Shown here: piece after piece, positions 45,813-55,559 of the stretch
How positions within the stretch are numbered: position 1 is the stretch's first letter
Layout of the letters: the number at the start of each line of letters is the position of its first letter
Assembly (NCBI GenBank): GCA_948794795.1
Contig: CAQGLR010000002.1
Location: 124,001-188,000 of the forward strand
Direction: 5' to 3'
DNA: 64,000 bases
DNA from: an uncultured Lachnospiraceae bacterium
GTDB taxonomy: Bacteria; Bacillota; Clostridia; Lachnospirales; Lachnospiraceae
Position numbers and translations under genes: made by a program
Notes under the pieces: model-generated
Databases searched by the model: none
The model's input: only the letters and a program-made list of their open reading frames with translations
What the model was told of the DNA's origin: nothing

Positions 45813-45893
45813 CACAACATAACTTGTAAATCCCTGCTATTTAATGTAATATATTATTTATGCAGAAGTTATATAATTGGAAGGAGATTTATT

Positions 45894-47255
45894 ATGCCTC
45901 TTTTAAAAGCATTGGCCTATAATTTATCAGCCAGTTTGTTCACATTTACATTCATTTTTTTAATTGCAAAATTTTTTCTGGGATGGAGTGTTATAAAACC
46001 CAGGAAAAAGGACTATATAATTTTTTCCTGTACAGTTTTAAGTATTATTTTTTCAGATTTAACTGGTGCATTTTTTTATTCTGCAGGACTTTTTAAAAAG
46101 CCTTTTTATATATTTGAAATAATAATTGATTATTTAGCAACAATAACTGTAACTCTTTTCCTTCAATCAGTATTTAAAAAAGGAATTTTAAACTCGTGGG
46201 TTGCAACAATATTCCTTTGCATGTTACTTAATTTTTCAGAGTATATTATTCTTATATTCCTTCCAGAGTTCCAGTTCCATATTGCCATTCTGCATGAGTT
46301 CCTGCTTTATATTTTATATAACTTTCTGGCTACGCCATTAATAGAAATTACTGTAATTTTATTAATTTTCAAAACAGAAGCAGGCAGGATAATAAAACAC
46401 AGGATTAATAACTGTAGCAGCAACCCTAAGAAAAATATACTTTTAAGCATGTATCCAGCAATAAAATATATTGCATATATAATTAATTCAGAAAATTTGA
46501 TAATAAATAAATATGCTGTTTCTGCTGTCATCACTGTTTTAATTGTAAGTATTATACTTGCTTATATGGAAATCTCTGAAATACAAAGGCAAAAACTAGA
46601 GGCACAGCAAATCAGTATACAGCAGCAAAGTATTTATATAAAAAATCTTGAACAAATGCAGCTTGAAATCCACAGGTTTAGGCATGACTACAAAAATATG
46701 ATGTCAGGAATTTATCTATCAGCAAAAGAAGGTGATACCAAAGCAGTACAGAATTTTATACAGGATATGGCTTCAGACTTTGAGCACCAGGCTGGCAGCC
46801 AGATACAGAAATTTACACAGCTCGGAAATATACATCTTATGGAGCTTAAGGGACTGCTGCTTAATAAAATGGAGCTTATGCAGCAAGAACATATTAAGTA
46901 TGAACTTGAAGTAATCCACCCGTTTCTGGATACCACATTCCGCAGAACAGATTTGTGCAGGTGTTTTGGAATACTTATAGATAATGCAATAGATGAAGTG
47001 CGTGGAAAAGAAAATGCATATATAAATATTATGGTTAGCTGCCAGGATGGATTTACAACATTCAGAGTTAAGAATACACTTTATTCAGAAGTGGACTTTC
47101 ATAAAATCTGGCTTGAAGGTTATTCTACAAAAGGTAATGGCAGAGGTACAGGGCTTGCAAATTATAAGAAAATCCTGGAATGTTATGAGAATGTTTTTCC
47201 ATATACATCTATACAGGACGGATATTTTATACAAGAACTAAAAATCCAGGAATAA
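45894..47255 (+). CDS. AgrC-like sensor histidine kinase
   Basis: 453 aa from ATG 45894, set by GGAG 7 nt upstream; the frame opens earlier only through a MITE terminus. About 190 N-terminal residues are strongly hydrophobic (five to six membrane segments), then a coiled-coil linker. The GHKL kinase core has HDYKNMM (phospho-His), IDNAIDE (N box) and GRGTGLANYKK (G box). Such kinases sense peptide signals or antimicrobial peptides. It is 12 bp before a LytTR regulator and upstream of an ABC exporter. No agrD or agrB was found nearby. Confidence 0.9.
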   Translation: MPLLKALAYNLSASLFTFTFIFLIAKFFLGWSVIKPRKKDYIIFSCTVLSIIFSDLTGAFFYSAGLFKKPFYIFEIIIDYLATITVTLFLQSVFKKGILNSWVATIFLCMLLNFSEYIILIFLPEFQFHIAILHEFLLYILYNFLATPLIEITVILLIFKTEAGRIIKHRINNCSSNPKKNILLSMYPAIKYIAYIINSENLIINKYAVSAVITVLIVSIILAYMEISEIQRQKLEAQQISIQQQSIYIKNLEQMQLEIHRFRHDYKNMMSGIYLSAKEGDTKAVQNFIQDMASDFEHQAGSQIQKFTQLGNIHLMELKGLLLNKMELMQQEHIKYELEVIHPFLDTTFRRTDLCRCFGILIDNAIDEVRGKENAYINIMVSCQDGFTTFRVKNTLYSEVDFHKIWLEGYSTKGNGRGTGLANYKKILECYENVFPYTSIQDGYFIQELKIQE

Positions 47256-47267
47256 GGAGGTTTTTAT

Positions 47268-48002
47268 ATGCTTCCAGTATATATATGTGAAGACGATTAT
47301 GAAATACTGTGTATCCAGAAAGAATATATTGAGAAACAGATTTTAATTAATGGTTATGATATGAAAATTGCTGTATGCAGCAGGCATCCGGAGGAAATTA
47401 TAAAATCAGCCATGAATTTCCCACAAAGAGGAATTTATTTTTTAGATGTAGAACTAAAGAATGAGCCTATGGACGGGTTCGGGCTTGGCAAAATAATACG
47501 TGAAACTGACCCAAGAGGGTTTATTATCTATGTTACAGCATTTGAAGAATTAGCATTTGAAACTTTCCGTTACCATCTGGAAGCACTTGATTATATTATA
47601 AAAGGCGATATGGAAAAAATGCTTAATGGCATAAAACAGGGGCTTGAAACAGTTACAAGACGCATGTCCATGGAAAAAGGGGAACAAAGGGAATTCTTTA
47701 CTGTTAAGGTACTTGATGTTATTAAACATATACCAGTAGACGAAATTATGTTTTTTGAAACATCAGGACGTACACACAGAATAGAACTTCATGCCCTGAA
47801 TGACAGGCTGGATTTTATCGGAAGCATGCAGGAACTGGAAGAACAGCTTGGAAGCCAGTTTATAAGAGTCCATAGAGGATATCTGGTCAACTCAGGCCAG
47901 ATTGGGGAACTGGATTTAAAGCATAAAGAAATACGTATGAACAATGGTGAAAAATGCTTTTTCTCCCGTAATGCCAGAAAAATGCTTTTAAACAGAATTT
48001 AA
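47268..48002 (+). CDS. AgrA-like LytTR response regulator
   Basis: 244 aa, ATG with GGAGG. Receiver domain: EDDYE, phospho-acceptor Asp in YFLDVELKNEPMDGF, and VTAFEELAFETF; the conserved Lys is in YIIKGD. The C-terminal LytTR DNA-binding domain starts near IMFFETSGRTHRIEL and includes FIRVHRGYLVN. Cognate partner of the kinase encoded 12 bp upstream. A likely target is the ABC pair 118 bp downstream. Confidence 0.93.
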   Translation: MLPVYICEDDYEILCIQKEYIEKQILINGYDMKIAVCSRHPEEIIKSAMNFPQRGIYFLDVELKNEPMDGFGLGKIIRETDPRGFIIYVTAFEELAFETFRYHLEALDYIIKGDMEKMLNGIKQGLETVTRRMSMEKGEQREFFTVKVLDVIKHIPVDEIMFFETSGRTHRIELHALNDRLDFIGSMQELEEQLGSQFIRVHRGYLVNSGQIGELDLKHKEIRMNNGEKCFFSRNARKMLLNRI

Positions 48003-48119
48003 ATATAGCAGTATATGCTTTCCAGGCAGCCACCAATACCATCCAGGCATATTTTAACATCTAAATGCGTCATGGTAGTAAGATAATTCCATAAAAAATT
48101 AAGAAAGAAGGAGATTTTT

Positions 48120-48977
48120 ATGGAACAAAAAATTTTACTTAAACTGTCGCATATTTCTAAACGTTATAAAACTGAACTTGCATTAAAAGATATCAGTATA
48201 ACGCTTTATAAGGGGGAAATTCTTGGTTTCCTCGGGCCTTCTGGTGCTGGCAAGACCACTGCTATTAAAATTATTACAGGACAACTACACCAGACATCTG
48301 GCGAAGCTATGATTTTAGGGACAAATTCTGTTAATATTAATGCTTCAATTTACGAAAATATTGGTGTAGTTTCAGACAACAGTGGTCTTTATGACAAAAT
48401 GACTGTCTGGCAGAACCTGGCTGTATTTGCAAAGATATGGAATGTCCCATCTGGAAGGATTAAAGAAGTCCTGGAACAGACAGGACTGGCAGAACATAGC
48501 AAAAAACAGGCTGGCAAACTTTCCAAGGGACAGGCGCAGCGCCTGGTTCTTGCAAGGGCTGTACTCCATAAGCCAAGGATTTTATTTCTGGATGAGCCTA
48601 CAAGCGGGCTTGACCCTTCAACTGCACTTGAAATCCATAAAATGCTGCTGTCTTTAAAGGAAGAGGGCATGGCAATATTTTTGACAACACACAATATGGA
48701 TGAAGCCACAAAGCTTTGTGACAGGGTTGCATTACTGTATAATGGAAACATTGTGGAAATTGGCACACCAAAGGAAATTTGCCTTAAGTATAACCATAAT
48801 AAAAAATATAAAATACTCTTAGAAGATAATAAAGAAATTATATTAGAACAAAATCCCGAAAATGCAGATAAGATTTCTTTATGGATGAAACAGAATTTAA
48901 TCCAGTGTATACATTCATGCGAACCAACACTTGAAAATGTATTTCTGCAAGTAACAGGAAAACCTATAGATGCATAA
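48120..48977 (+). CDS. ABC transporter ATPase
   Basis: 285 aa, ATG with GGAG. Walker A GPSGAGKTT, signature LSKGQAQRLVLARA, Walker B LFLDEPTSGLD, switch His in TTHNMDEA. DrrA/CcmA-type ATPase with a C-terminal extension of about 60 residues. Pairs with the permease that follows (starts 13 nt after its stop). Export of a peptide or drug, controlled by the AgrCA-like pair upstream, is inferred. Confidence 0.93.
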   Translation: MEQKILLKLSHISKRYKTELALKDISITLYKGEILGFLGPSGAGKTTAIKIITGQLHQTSGEAMILGTNSVNINASIYENIGVVSDNSGLYDKMTVWQNLAVFAKIWNVPSGRIKEVLEQTGLAEHSKKQAGKLSKGQAQRLVLARAVLHKPRILFLDEPTSGLDPSTALEIHKMLLSLKEEGMAIFLTTHNMDEATKLCDRVALLYNGNIVEIGTPKEICLKYNHNKKYKILLEDNKEIILEQNPENADKISLWMKQNLIQCIHSCEPTLENVFLQVTGKPIDA

Positions 48978-48990
48978 AGGGGGATTAATT

Positions 48991-49731
48991 ATGGAAAATA
49001 TAAGAAAATTTACTGCTGTAGCACATATTAAATGGCTTTGCATAAGCAAAAATACTACACTTATGTCAGGTATTGCAATAACAATATTAATGGTTTTGGG
49101 ATATAAATTTTTATATGGGTTAAATTCAGGAGGGCATTTAAGCCCTGTCCTGCTTTCACTTCTGTTAAACCTTGGTATTTCCATGAATATATGTATGGAT
49201 GGCTTTCTTATGGTAGGCACAGAAGTTGCAGAAGAAAAAGAAAAGCATACATTACGTGTGCTTATGACATCTTCTGTAACAGGAATACAATATTTCCTTG
49301 GAAGTATTATTTACCCGTTTATTATTACAATAGTTTTAAACTTTGCTATACTTTTTATAAGTGGCATCCCTATGGAACAGGTATCTTTGCCTTTGTTCCT
49401 TGTTGTTAATATTATTGCATCACTAACAAGCTGCATAATTGGAATGATTGTTGGAATATGTGCTAAAAACCAGATGAATGCAAATTTAATTTCATATCCT
49501 TTTATTATGTTATTTATGATGCTGCCATTACTTGGAGGCATGTCAGAATTTCTTCATAAACTTTCAGGTTTTGTATTTACAGGTGTAATTACAGAAATGA
49601 CAGAATGTTTTGCAAATGGTGAAAAATATGTATTAAAACCTCTTGCTGCTGTTGTACTGGTTAGTGAACTTATTATAAGCTTACTTGTTTTCCTGCTTCT
49701 ATATAGAAGAAACGGTTACGAAAAAGATTAA
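48991..49731 (+). CDS. ABC-2 type transporter permease
   Basis: 246 aa from ATG 48991 (GGGGGA 6 nt upstream; the longer frame overlaps the ATPase gene). Six hydrophobic segments, with the ABC-2 pattern EVAEEKEKHTLRVLMTSSVTG between the second and third. Membrane partner of the ATPase before it. The region contains no further gene until the small ORF at 50066. Confidence 0.88.
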   Translation: MENIRKFTAVAHIKWLCISKNTTLMSGIAITILMVLGYKFLYGLNSGGHLSPVLLSLLLNLGISMNICMDGFLMVGTEVAEEKEKHTLRVLMTSSVTGIQYFLGSIIYPFIITIVLNFAILFISGIPMEQVSLPLFLVVNIIASLTSCIIGMIVGICAKNQMNANLISYPFIMLFMMLPLLGGMSEFLHKLSGFVFTGVITEMTECFANGEKYVLKPLAAVVLVSELIISLLVFLLLYRRNGYEKD

Positions 49732-49919
49732 ATATCTGCTGCTCTGTCTGGGGAAAAATGGTAATATAAAATGGAAGAATATATTAATTTAAAACACACA
49801 TTTTAGCCTGTATGGAATAAAAATCCAGAACTTCATCTATATCAAAATGAAACATATTTAAGCCATATGTTATATATTAAACATATAAAAAGGGAAAGCC
49901 ATAGAAATGGCTCTGCCCT

Positions 49920-50066
49920 TTACAGCTCAAAACAGTTTTTAAAAACTGCCATCACTATTTGTGGTAGTGACGGATATTTCTTTTCCTTAAAGATTGTATA
50001 ACACAATCATATAAGAGCAACAATAAATATTCCAATCTGGATTAAATCCTGATATGTAATATACAT
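49920..50066 (-). pseudogene. Holin-like toxin small ORF with in-frame TGA
   Basis: ATG at 50066 has AAAGGAGGG upstream. It encodes a 19-residue hydrophobic peptide MYITYQDLIQIGIFIVALI, then TGA (50007-50009). The same frame continues LCYTIFKEKKYPSLPQIV and on to TAA at 49920-49922, 48 codons in all. Such N-termini are typical of the putative holin-like, type I toxin family, in which Gly (GGA) commonly follows this helix, so TGA looks like a G-to-T nonsense change. The short peptide could still be made and act as a membrane toxin. A hairpin (TCACTA/TAGTGA near 49955-49970) is inside the ORF. Confidence 0.5.
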
Positions 50067-50109
50067 TATTACTACCCTCCTTTCCTTATGGTCTGGAGGG
50101 CTTTTAATA

Positions 50110-50131
50110 CCCTCCGGTAATTACCGGAGGG
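50110..50131. repeat. Perfect 22-bp palindrome
   Basis: CCCTCCGGTAA (50110-50120) and TTACCGGAGGG (50121-50131) abut without a loop. It lies in the leader of the small ORF, between its promoter and its GGAGG. It could be a protein-binding site or a cruciform, or shield the ribosome site by pairing with it, since CCCTCC complements GGAGGG. Confidence 0.65.
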
Positions 50132-50169
50132 GTAAAGCCGCCTTTGGCTCTATGGTTTCCCATATTGAC

Positions 50170-50198
50170 AATATATTATATTTTTTATTATCTGGCAA
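50170..50198 (-). promoter_or_regulatory. Promoter for the holin-like ORF
   Basis: Minus strand: -35 TTGCCA (50193-50198), 17-bp spacer, -10 TATATT (50170-50175), about 100 bp before the ORF. The leader includes the 22-bp palindrome. Confidence 0.4.
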
Positions 50199-50287
50199 TG
50201 TTATCTGGTTAACATCCAAATGCACCTCTATTTGTTCTTTTATAAAATTATATTTTTTATTCTTTAGAAAAATAATGTATATCTGGA

Positions 50288-50959
50288 CTACAAATTCCAT
50301 ATGTCCAGCCTGTTTAATATCCCATCTACATCTATGTTTTGGTGTGTACTGTAAATACGGCAGATTTTTTCTGTAAGTTCTTCTTGTATGCCATTTTTCT
50401 TTGCTATTACAGATATTTCTTTACCTGACTCCATATCCTTTATTACCTTCTTCACAATATTATACATATCTTTCTGGGAGGTTTCTGCTTTCTGTTCTGT
50501 ATCTTTATGCAGGCAGTTAATTTTTTCAACAGAAAATGTATGTTCCTTTTCATCTAAAGTAATTACTGCCATTGTAATTGCAAGGCGGAAGCGTCCTGGT
50601 CCACAGCTTCCTGGATTCAGATATAGTATATCTTTTAAATATTCTTCTTTGTATATATGTGAATGTCCATAAATTATTATATCAGTTTTAGAAATATCTG
50701 CCTTTATATGCTTCTTGTTATGAACCATATAAAAATTAAAACCGTACAATCCAAAATATAATTCTTCTGGAATATCTGTCCATTCTTTGTCGGTATTGCC
50801 TTTTACAACATAAACAGGAGCAACTTTCTTTAACTTCTGGATTATTTCCCGCTTACCAGTATCCCCTGCATGAAGTACCGCTTCACAAGTACCTGCATAA
50901 TCAAGGACTTCTTTTCTTAACATGCCATGGGTATCCGAGATAACTGCTATTCTATGCAT
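50288..50959 (-). CDS. YfcE/MJ0936-type phosphodiesterase
   Basis: 223 aa from ATG 50959 (GGGG 6 nt upstream). Calcineurin-like metallophosphoesterase: ISDTHG, HAGDTG, VKGNTD and GHSH metal motifs. The enzyme part covers about residues 1-150. A C-terminal extension of about 70 residues (EQKAETSQKDMYNIVKK...) is helical and not part of the core family. It follows the galactanase gene by 15 bp. Confidence 0.9.
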   Translation of the reverse strand: MHRIAVISDTHGMLRKEVLDYAGTCEAVLHAGDTGKREIIQKLKKVAPVYVVKGNTDKEWTDIPEELYFGLYGFNFYMVHNKKHIKADISKTDIIIYGHSHIYKEEYLKDILYLNPGSCGPGRFRLAITMAVITLDEKEHTFSVEKINCLHKDTEQKAETSQKDMYNIVKKVIKDMESGKEISVIAKKNGIQEELTEKICRIYSTHQNIDVDGILNRLDIWNL

Positions 50960-50974
50960 AAAATACCCCATTTT

Positions 50975-53900
50975 TTATTTTACAGTTATATTTTTATTGA
51001 TTGTCTTGGTCTTTCCACCAGCAAGCTTTATTTTTACAGTTATTTTAACCTTTCCTTTACCTTTTGCCTGTATTGTGCCATCCTTTGATACTTTTGCTAC
51101 ACTATTTCCAGAAGATTTATATGTTACCACTGCTGCCTGTGTTGCATAAGATACGTTATCTTTAAGGTTCTGTTTTATTGCAAGGCCAGATGGAAGGGCA
51201 ATATTTATTTTTATTTTACCACCCTGTTTTACAGTAGTCTTATTAAATGATACCTTTGTTTTATCAAGTAATGTAACAACATTTTTACCAGACAACTCTT
51301 TATTTGTAACTACATAATCATTACTTCCATAACCTTCAATACCTGCAGTGCCATCAGCAAGGACTTTTCTTTTACTGTTTGGAATCTCTTCAAGTTTTCC
51401 TGTATTCTTATTATAACAGTATACATATACATTACTGCCAGCTTTGATTGATGAAGGCAGGACGGCAGTTGTAACCTTAACACCAGCTTTTACACCATTT
51501 GTGTCTATTGATACAGTGTATGAATTTTCTGTCTTTACGCCATTAGATGACAAAATATTTTTAATATTTTTTTTCTGGCTGCTGTCCATATCAGAAATCT
51601 TCTTTGACTTAACTGTTACATTAATACCATTTCCCATTTTCTTAAGTTCACTTTGTGGGATTGTTAAAGTATAAGATTCCTGTGGATTACTATTTACTAA
51701 TTTTACAACAAGTTTCCTGTCACTTTCCATTGCACTTGTAATGCTGTCTTGTGTAATTATAATATTATCAACAGATACACCTTCCATATATGGCACTTCT
51801 GCTTTTATAACCATTTTACGTTCATTATTTCCTTTCACTGCATCAACAGAAGGTTTTTCTATACAAAGTGCAACATTATTGATATTACTATTTTTTACAG
51901 CTTCTAAATAACTTGCAGGTATTGTTATCCTGGCAGGGCTTACATCTGCTGTTCCCTGTATACCTGTATAAATAACTGCATCTGCACTAACTATAGTGCC
52001 ATCTGCAGAAGAAGCAATATTGGTAACTAGCGCTGTATTAGCATCACTGTTCTTTAAAGTCTCTTTAATATTCTGTGTACCGTCTGGATTTACAGTTTTT
52101 TCAGTAACAGTAGTTGTATTTTCCTCTGTTTTTGTTGTTATTTCTGTAACAGCACCTGTAGTTTCATCTGTAACAGTATCAATAATAACTCCTGGTGTCT
52201 GTCCTGGTGTTACTGTTGCAGATGGTATTTGTGTATTGCCTGGAGCTGCTGTCTGCTGTGGGACTGGTGTTACTGTTGGTGCTGTTGTTGCCTGGGGAGT
52301 TTCTGTCACTGTTGGAACTGGTGTTGTTACTGGTGCTGGCACATAACCAGGGTTCCATATACCACCAGGGTTTTTGGTTGGTACAGGTTCTGGTGTAATT
52401 CCTGGTTCTGGTTTATTACCTTGTTCTTCTTCCCACTTTGCATATAATACAATATCACCTGTTGTCCCTATAGCAATAGAAGAAACCTGCTCTGTAAAAC
52501 CACTGTCTTTAAACCAGCCTTTAAAAATATATCCTGGTTTAGATGGGTCTTTAAAAGTAATTGCTTGTGCATCATTATAAAATGCAGGGTTTTCACTGTG
52601 GTTAGTCCCGCCATTAAGATTATAAGTTATAGAATAATCAACAAGGCCAGCAGAACGGTACAGATAAACATCATCTATAGTTCCCCAGGCTCCTCCTGGA
52701 GCTTTAACAGCGATTGTAACAACAAGGGTATCACCAGCCTTTGCTTCTACTACCTCTGTTTTAGGCTGCTGCCATATCATCCAGCCTTGTAACTTTGCAT
52801 CTGCATTTTTAGAATCACCACTATTACTATTTGCTAATGTAATTGTTATTTCTTCTGAATCCTGCCCTTCACCACCCTGTATATACATATATGCATTATA
52901 TTTACCATCTTTTTCTACCATAACACTTTGTGAAATTGTAAAATCTACAGCTGTACCATGCCAGAAAGATAATGCCTGTTTTCCACTTCTTACATCTTTC
53001 TTTAAGTCAGCATCCTTATCCTTTATTCCATCCCCGGCAATATTCCATGAATTTGCCCATTCGTTGTAATTATCCTCAAAACCACCATTGGAGAGCAGGT
53101 TCACAGGTAATACTACAACTGTACATACAACTTTCAAGGTTAAAGTTACATTATCATCACCTGTATAACTTACTGTACCATTTACTTTGTATGTACCTTC
53201 TGCACTAATTAAACCAATATCATCCTGGTTCCACTGAACTGGCAGTTCATCACTATCCCCATCATTATAAAGAATACTTACTTTTTCTGGAAGTGAAGGT
53301 TTATCACCATATGCAACTTCTACAACATCAGGATTAACTACTGAATCAAGGCGTTTAACTGCTACCGCACCTGTATCAACATATTTAAAAACATTTAAAG
53401 ATGCAAGTGGTTTACCAGAAAAATCAAATAGTGCCTGGTTATCTACAGCAGAACCACCGAACCATTTTCCTGCATCATCTGGGTCATACTCTCCTGCATA
53501 ACTTGAAGCCCATCCAGAACCATATTCTTCCCATGCCTTTTTATTAGCAGCAAGTACATCTGAAGCATCTGCAGCATCATTATCATAAATCTTTACAGGA
53601 ATCCACGCAGGTTCCCAGTACATTACACCAATACCAGCTTCACCAATCTTACTTACTGCTTCCATTACACTGCGTATTTCATTTGCCTGTCCTTGTACTG
53701 TAAAAGGATAAGGCATACCTGTATCATTAGAACCTTCACGCACTGTATTATCATGTCCGTCCCCGTCTTCTAATGTAGTTGCCCATGATGTTTCTGCTAC
53801 CATGACTTTTTTATTATATTTTGTTGCTATATCCCCTAAAACCCCAGTAAGGTTTTCTGTTGTACCATGCCAAAAAGGATAATAAGATGAAGCAAAAATA

Positions 53901-55366
53901 TCATAATCAACATTCATGTCACTTAAATTTTTGGCAATTCCTGCATAGTGTCCTGATTTTTCAGGATTTGTAAAATGAAGCGCAACCATAATTTCTTTAC
54001 CAGATGTACTTGCTACTTCACGTACTGCAGCACTGCCTGCATTAAAGATTTTTGCCATGTTATCCCATTCAGTTTCACCACATATGCCGCCAGTAGTTTC
54101 ATTTCCAACCTGTACCATGCCAACATCCACACCATTATTAATAAGTGTCTCCAGGCTTTCTTTTGTATACTCTTTTACTGCTGTTTCTTTCTGTCCAACT
54201 GTATAGTTTTCCCATGCTTTTGGTGCTTTCTGCTTTGCAGGGTCTGCCCAGAAATCAGAATAGTGGAAATCAATAAGCACTTTCATACCAGCATCAGTTG
54301 CAAACTTGCCTATTACCTTTGCCTTTTCAAGGTCATTATTTCCACCGCCGTATCCATTTCCATCACTGTTATATGGGTTATTCCATACACGGATACGTAT
54401 ATAATTAACACCTGCTTCTTTAAGCTGTTTGAAAAATGTTAAATCGTCAATTACATTGCCATCCCAGTCACGGAATACGGCACCACTATCTATCAGGCTT
54501 ACATAAGAAGAAACGTCAACACCTTTAATAAAGTCCTTACTTAACCCATTTATTTTTTCTACATTAATTTCTGCACCTTGTACAATAGATGCATCTGTTA
54601 AAGCAGCTTTTGCAGTATTTAATGAAGTATATGCATCTTTTAATTCCTGCAATGTTGCATCTGCTTTAGCAAGAATACCAGTTGCAGAAGTTAAAGCAGA
54701 CTGTAAAGCTGCCCAGCTTTCTGTTGTATAATCACCTTCATTTAATGCACTAGTTTCATCTACAAGATTCTGGAGGTTTTGTTTAGCTTCTTCCAGCTGT
54801 TCATCATCAAGACCATCTGCTGGTATAAATGAAACATCATCAACATTACCCCATCCACCTGCATTTATTTCAACATAAAAACCTACTTCAACATCTGTCT
54901 TTTCTTCTGTTGTTTTAACTATATAAACAGACTCTTTCCAATTAACCCACCCAGAATCTGTCTGGACATCATCACCTTTCTCACCATCAAAATAAGGATA
55001 AACACTCTCACCATCACCACCCATTGACCAAAGTGATAATTTATATGTGCCTGCTGGAAGTGAACTTATAGTCTGTGTACATTTATATGTACCAGCATCT
55101 TTATTCCAGAAATGGCCAGATTTTGTCCCTGTTTCACTATGATTAACACCTTCCTTATACTCTGCATCCTCTGTATCAAAACCTTCTAATCCCTCAATCT
55201 TCCAATTATTTAGCCCATCTTCAAAATCTCCATTTAAGATGTAATCTGTTTCTGCTGCTTCCACACTTATTGGCGGCAAAATACCAATATTACCCCACCC
55301 TGGCTGTGTAACTGCCATAGTTATACCAAGCAATATAGCAGTTGCCCGTTTCTTAAATTTCCTCAT
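50975..55366 (-). CDS. Secreted multidomain GH53 endo-beta-1,4-galactanase
   Basis: 1463 aa from ATG 55366 (GGAGG upstream). Signal peptide about 1-37. Order: CBM61-like galactan-binding domain (about 40-175), FIVAR-type helical repeat (180-250), GH53 catalytic domain (265-655), Ig-like domain (660-735), second CBM61-like domain (740-890), InlB/Flg_new repeat (895-970), Pro/Thr linker (970-1075), and a long C-terminal region ending in a Big2-like segment. Catalytic Glu residues are in VQVGNET and VAETSWA. It cuts the beta-1,4-galactan side chains of pectin. No LPxTG, so it is secreted or held by the C-terminal domains. An operator-like pair lies upstream. Confidence 0.92.
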   Translation of the reverse strand: MRKFKKRATAILLGITMAVTQPGWGNIGILPPISVEAAETDYILNGDFEDGLNNWKIEGLEGFDTEDAEYKEGVNHSETGTKSGHFWNKDAGTYKCTQTISSLPAGTYKLSLWSMGGDGESVYPYFDGEKGDDVQTDSGWVNWKESVYIVKTTEEKTDVEVGFYVEINAGGWGNVDDVSFIPADGLDDEQLEEAKQNLQNLVDETSALNEGDYTTESWAALQSALTSATGILAKADATLQELKDAYTSLNTAKAALTDASIVQGAEINVEKINGLSKDFIKGVDVSSYVSLIDSGAVFRDWDGNVIDDLTFFKQLKEAGVNYIRIRVWNNPYNSDGNGYGGGNNDLEKAKVIGKFATDAGMKVLIDFHYSDFWADPAKQKAPKAWENYTVGQKETAVKEYTKESLETLINNGVDVGMVQVGNETTGGICGETEWDNMAKIFNAGSAAVREVASTSGKEIMVALHFTNPEKSGHYAGIAKNLSDMNVDYDIFASSYYPFWHGTTENLTGVLGDIATKYNKKVMVAETSWATTLEDGDGHDNTVREGSNDTGMPYPFTVQGQANEIRSVMEAVSKIGEAGIGVMYWEPAWIPVKIYDNDAADASDVLAANKKAWEEYGSGWASSYAGEYDPDDAGKWFGGSAVDNQALFDFSGKPLASLNVFKYVDTGAVAVKRLDSVVNPDVVEVAYGDKPSLPEKVSILYNDGDSDELPVQWNQDDIGLISAEGTYKVNGTVSYTGDDNVTLTLKVVCTVVVLPVNLLSNGGFEDNYNEWANSWNIAGDGIKDKDADLKKDVRSGKQALSFWHGTAVDFTISQSVMVEKDGKYNAYMYIQGGEGQDSEEITITLANSNSGDSKNADAKLQGWMIWQQPKTEVVEAKAGDTLVVTIAVKAPGGAWGTIDDVYLYRSAGLVDYSITYNLNGGTNHSENPAFYNDAQAITFKDPSKPGYIFKGWFKDSGFTEQVSSIAIGTTGDIVLYAKWEEEQGNKPEPGITPEPVPTKNPGGIWNPGYVPAPVTTPVPTVTETPQATTAPTVTPVPQQTAAPGNTQIPSATVTPGQTPGVIIDTVTDETTGAVTEITTKTEENTTTVTEKTVNPDGTQNIKETLKNSDANTALVTNIASSADGTIVSADAVIYTGIQGTADVSPARITIPASYLEAVKNSNINNVALCIEKPSVDAVKGNNERKMVIKAEVPYMEGVSVDNIIITQDSITSAMESDRKLVVKLVNSNPQESYTLTIPQSELKKMGNGINVTVKSKKISDMDSSQKKNIKNILSSNGVKTENSYTVSIDTNGVKAGVKVTTAVLPSSIKAGSNVYVYCYNKNTGKLEEIPNSKRKVLADGTAGIEGYGSNDYVVTNKELSGKNVVTLLDKTKVSFNKTTVKQGGKIKINIALPSGLAIKQNLKDNVSYATQAAVVTYKSSGNSVAKVSKDGTIQAKGKGKVKITVKIKLAGGKTKTINKNITVK

Positions 55367-55433
55367 GCATAATACCTCCATTTTCTTAATTTTACCAACA
55401 ACTATAAACATGGTTACTAATAAGCAAGAACTC

Positions 55434-55496
55434 TGCGCAACCCTTTTAAAATCTGTTGCGCAACCGTTTGTCCTAATATGAGTATACCATGCTGTA
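55434..55496 (-). promoter_or_regulatory. GH53 promoter with LacI-type operator pair
   Basis: TGCGCAACC (55434-55442) and TTGCGCAACCGTTTGT (55456-55471) share a core repeated at 22-bp spacing, two helical turns. CAACCGTTTG has the shape of a LacI/GalR half-site pair with a central CG. On the minus strand a -10 TATACT (55491-55496) precedes it; the -35 is weak. The layout suggests repression without galactan sugars. Confidence 0.5.
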
Positions 55497-55559
55497 ATTT
55501 ATGTTGCTATTATTCAATTTAACAAAATATACAGTATTATTTTATGCAATTTTCACAAA

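Noticed and set aside
45777..45893. Longer N-terminus for the AgrC-like kinase
   Set aside because: The extension is translated from a solo repeat terminus and lacks a ribosome site; the ATG at 45894 has a good one.
49920..50066. Selenocysteine decoding of the in-frame TGA
   Set aside because: The residue is expected to be Gly after a membrane helix, there is no redox motif, and the downstream hairpin is not placed like a bacterial SECIS.
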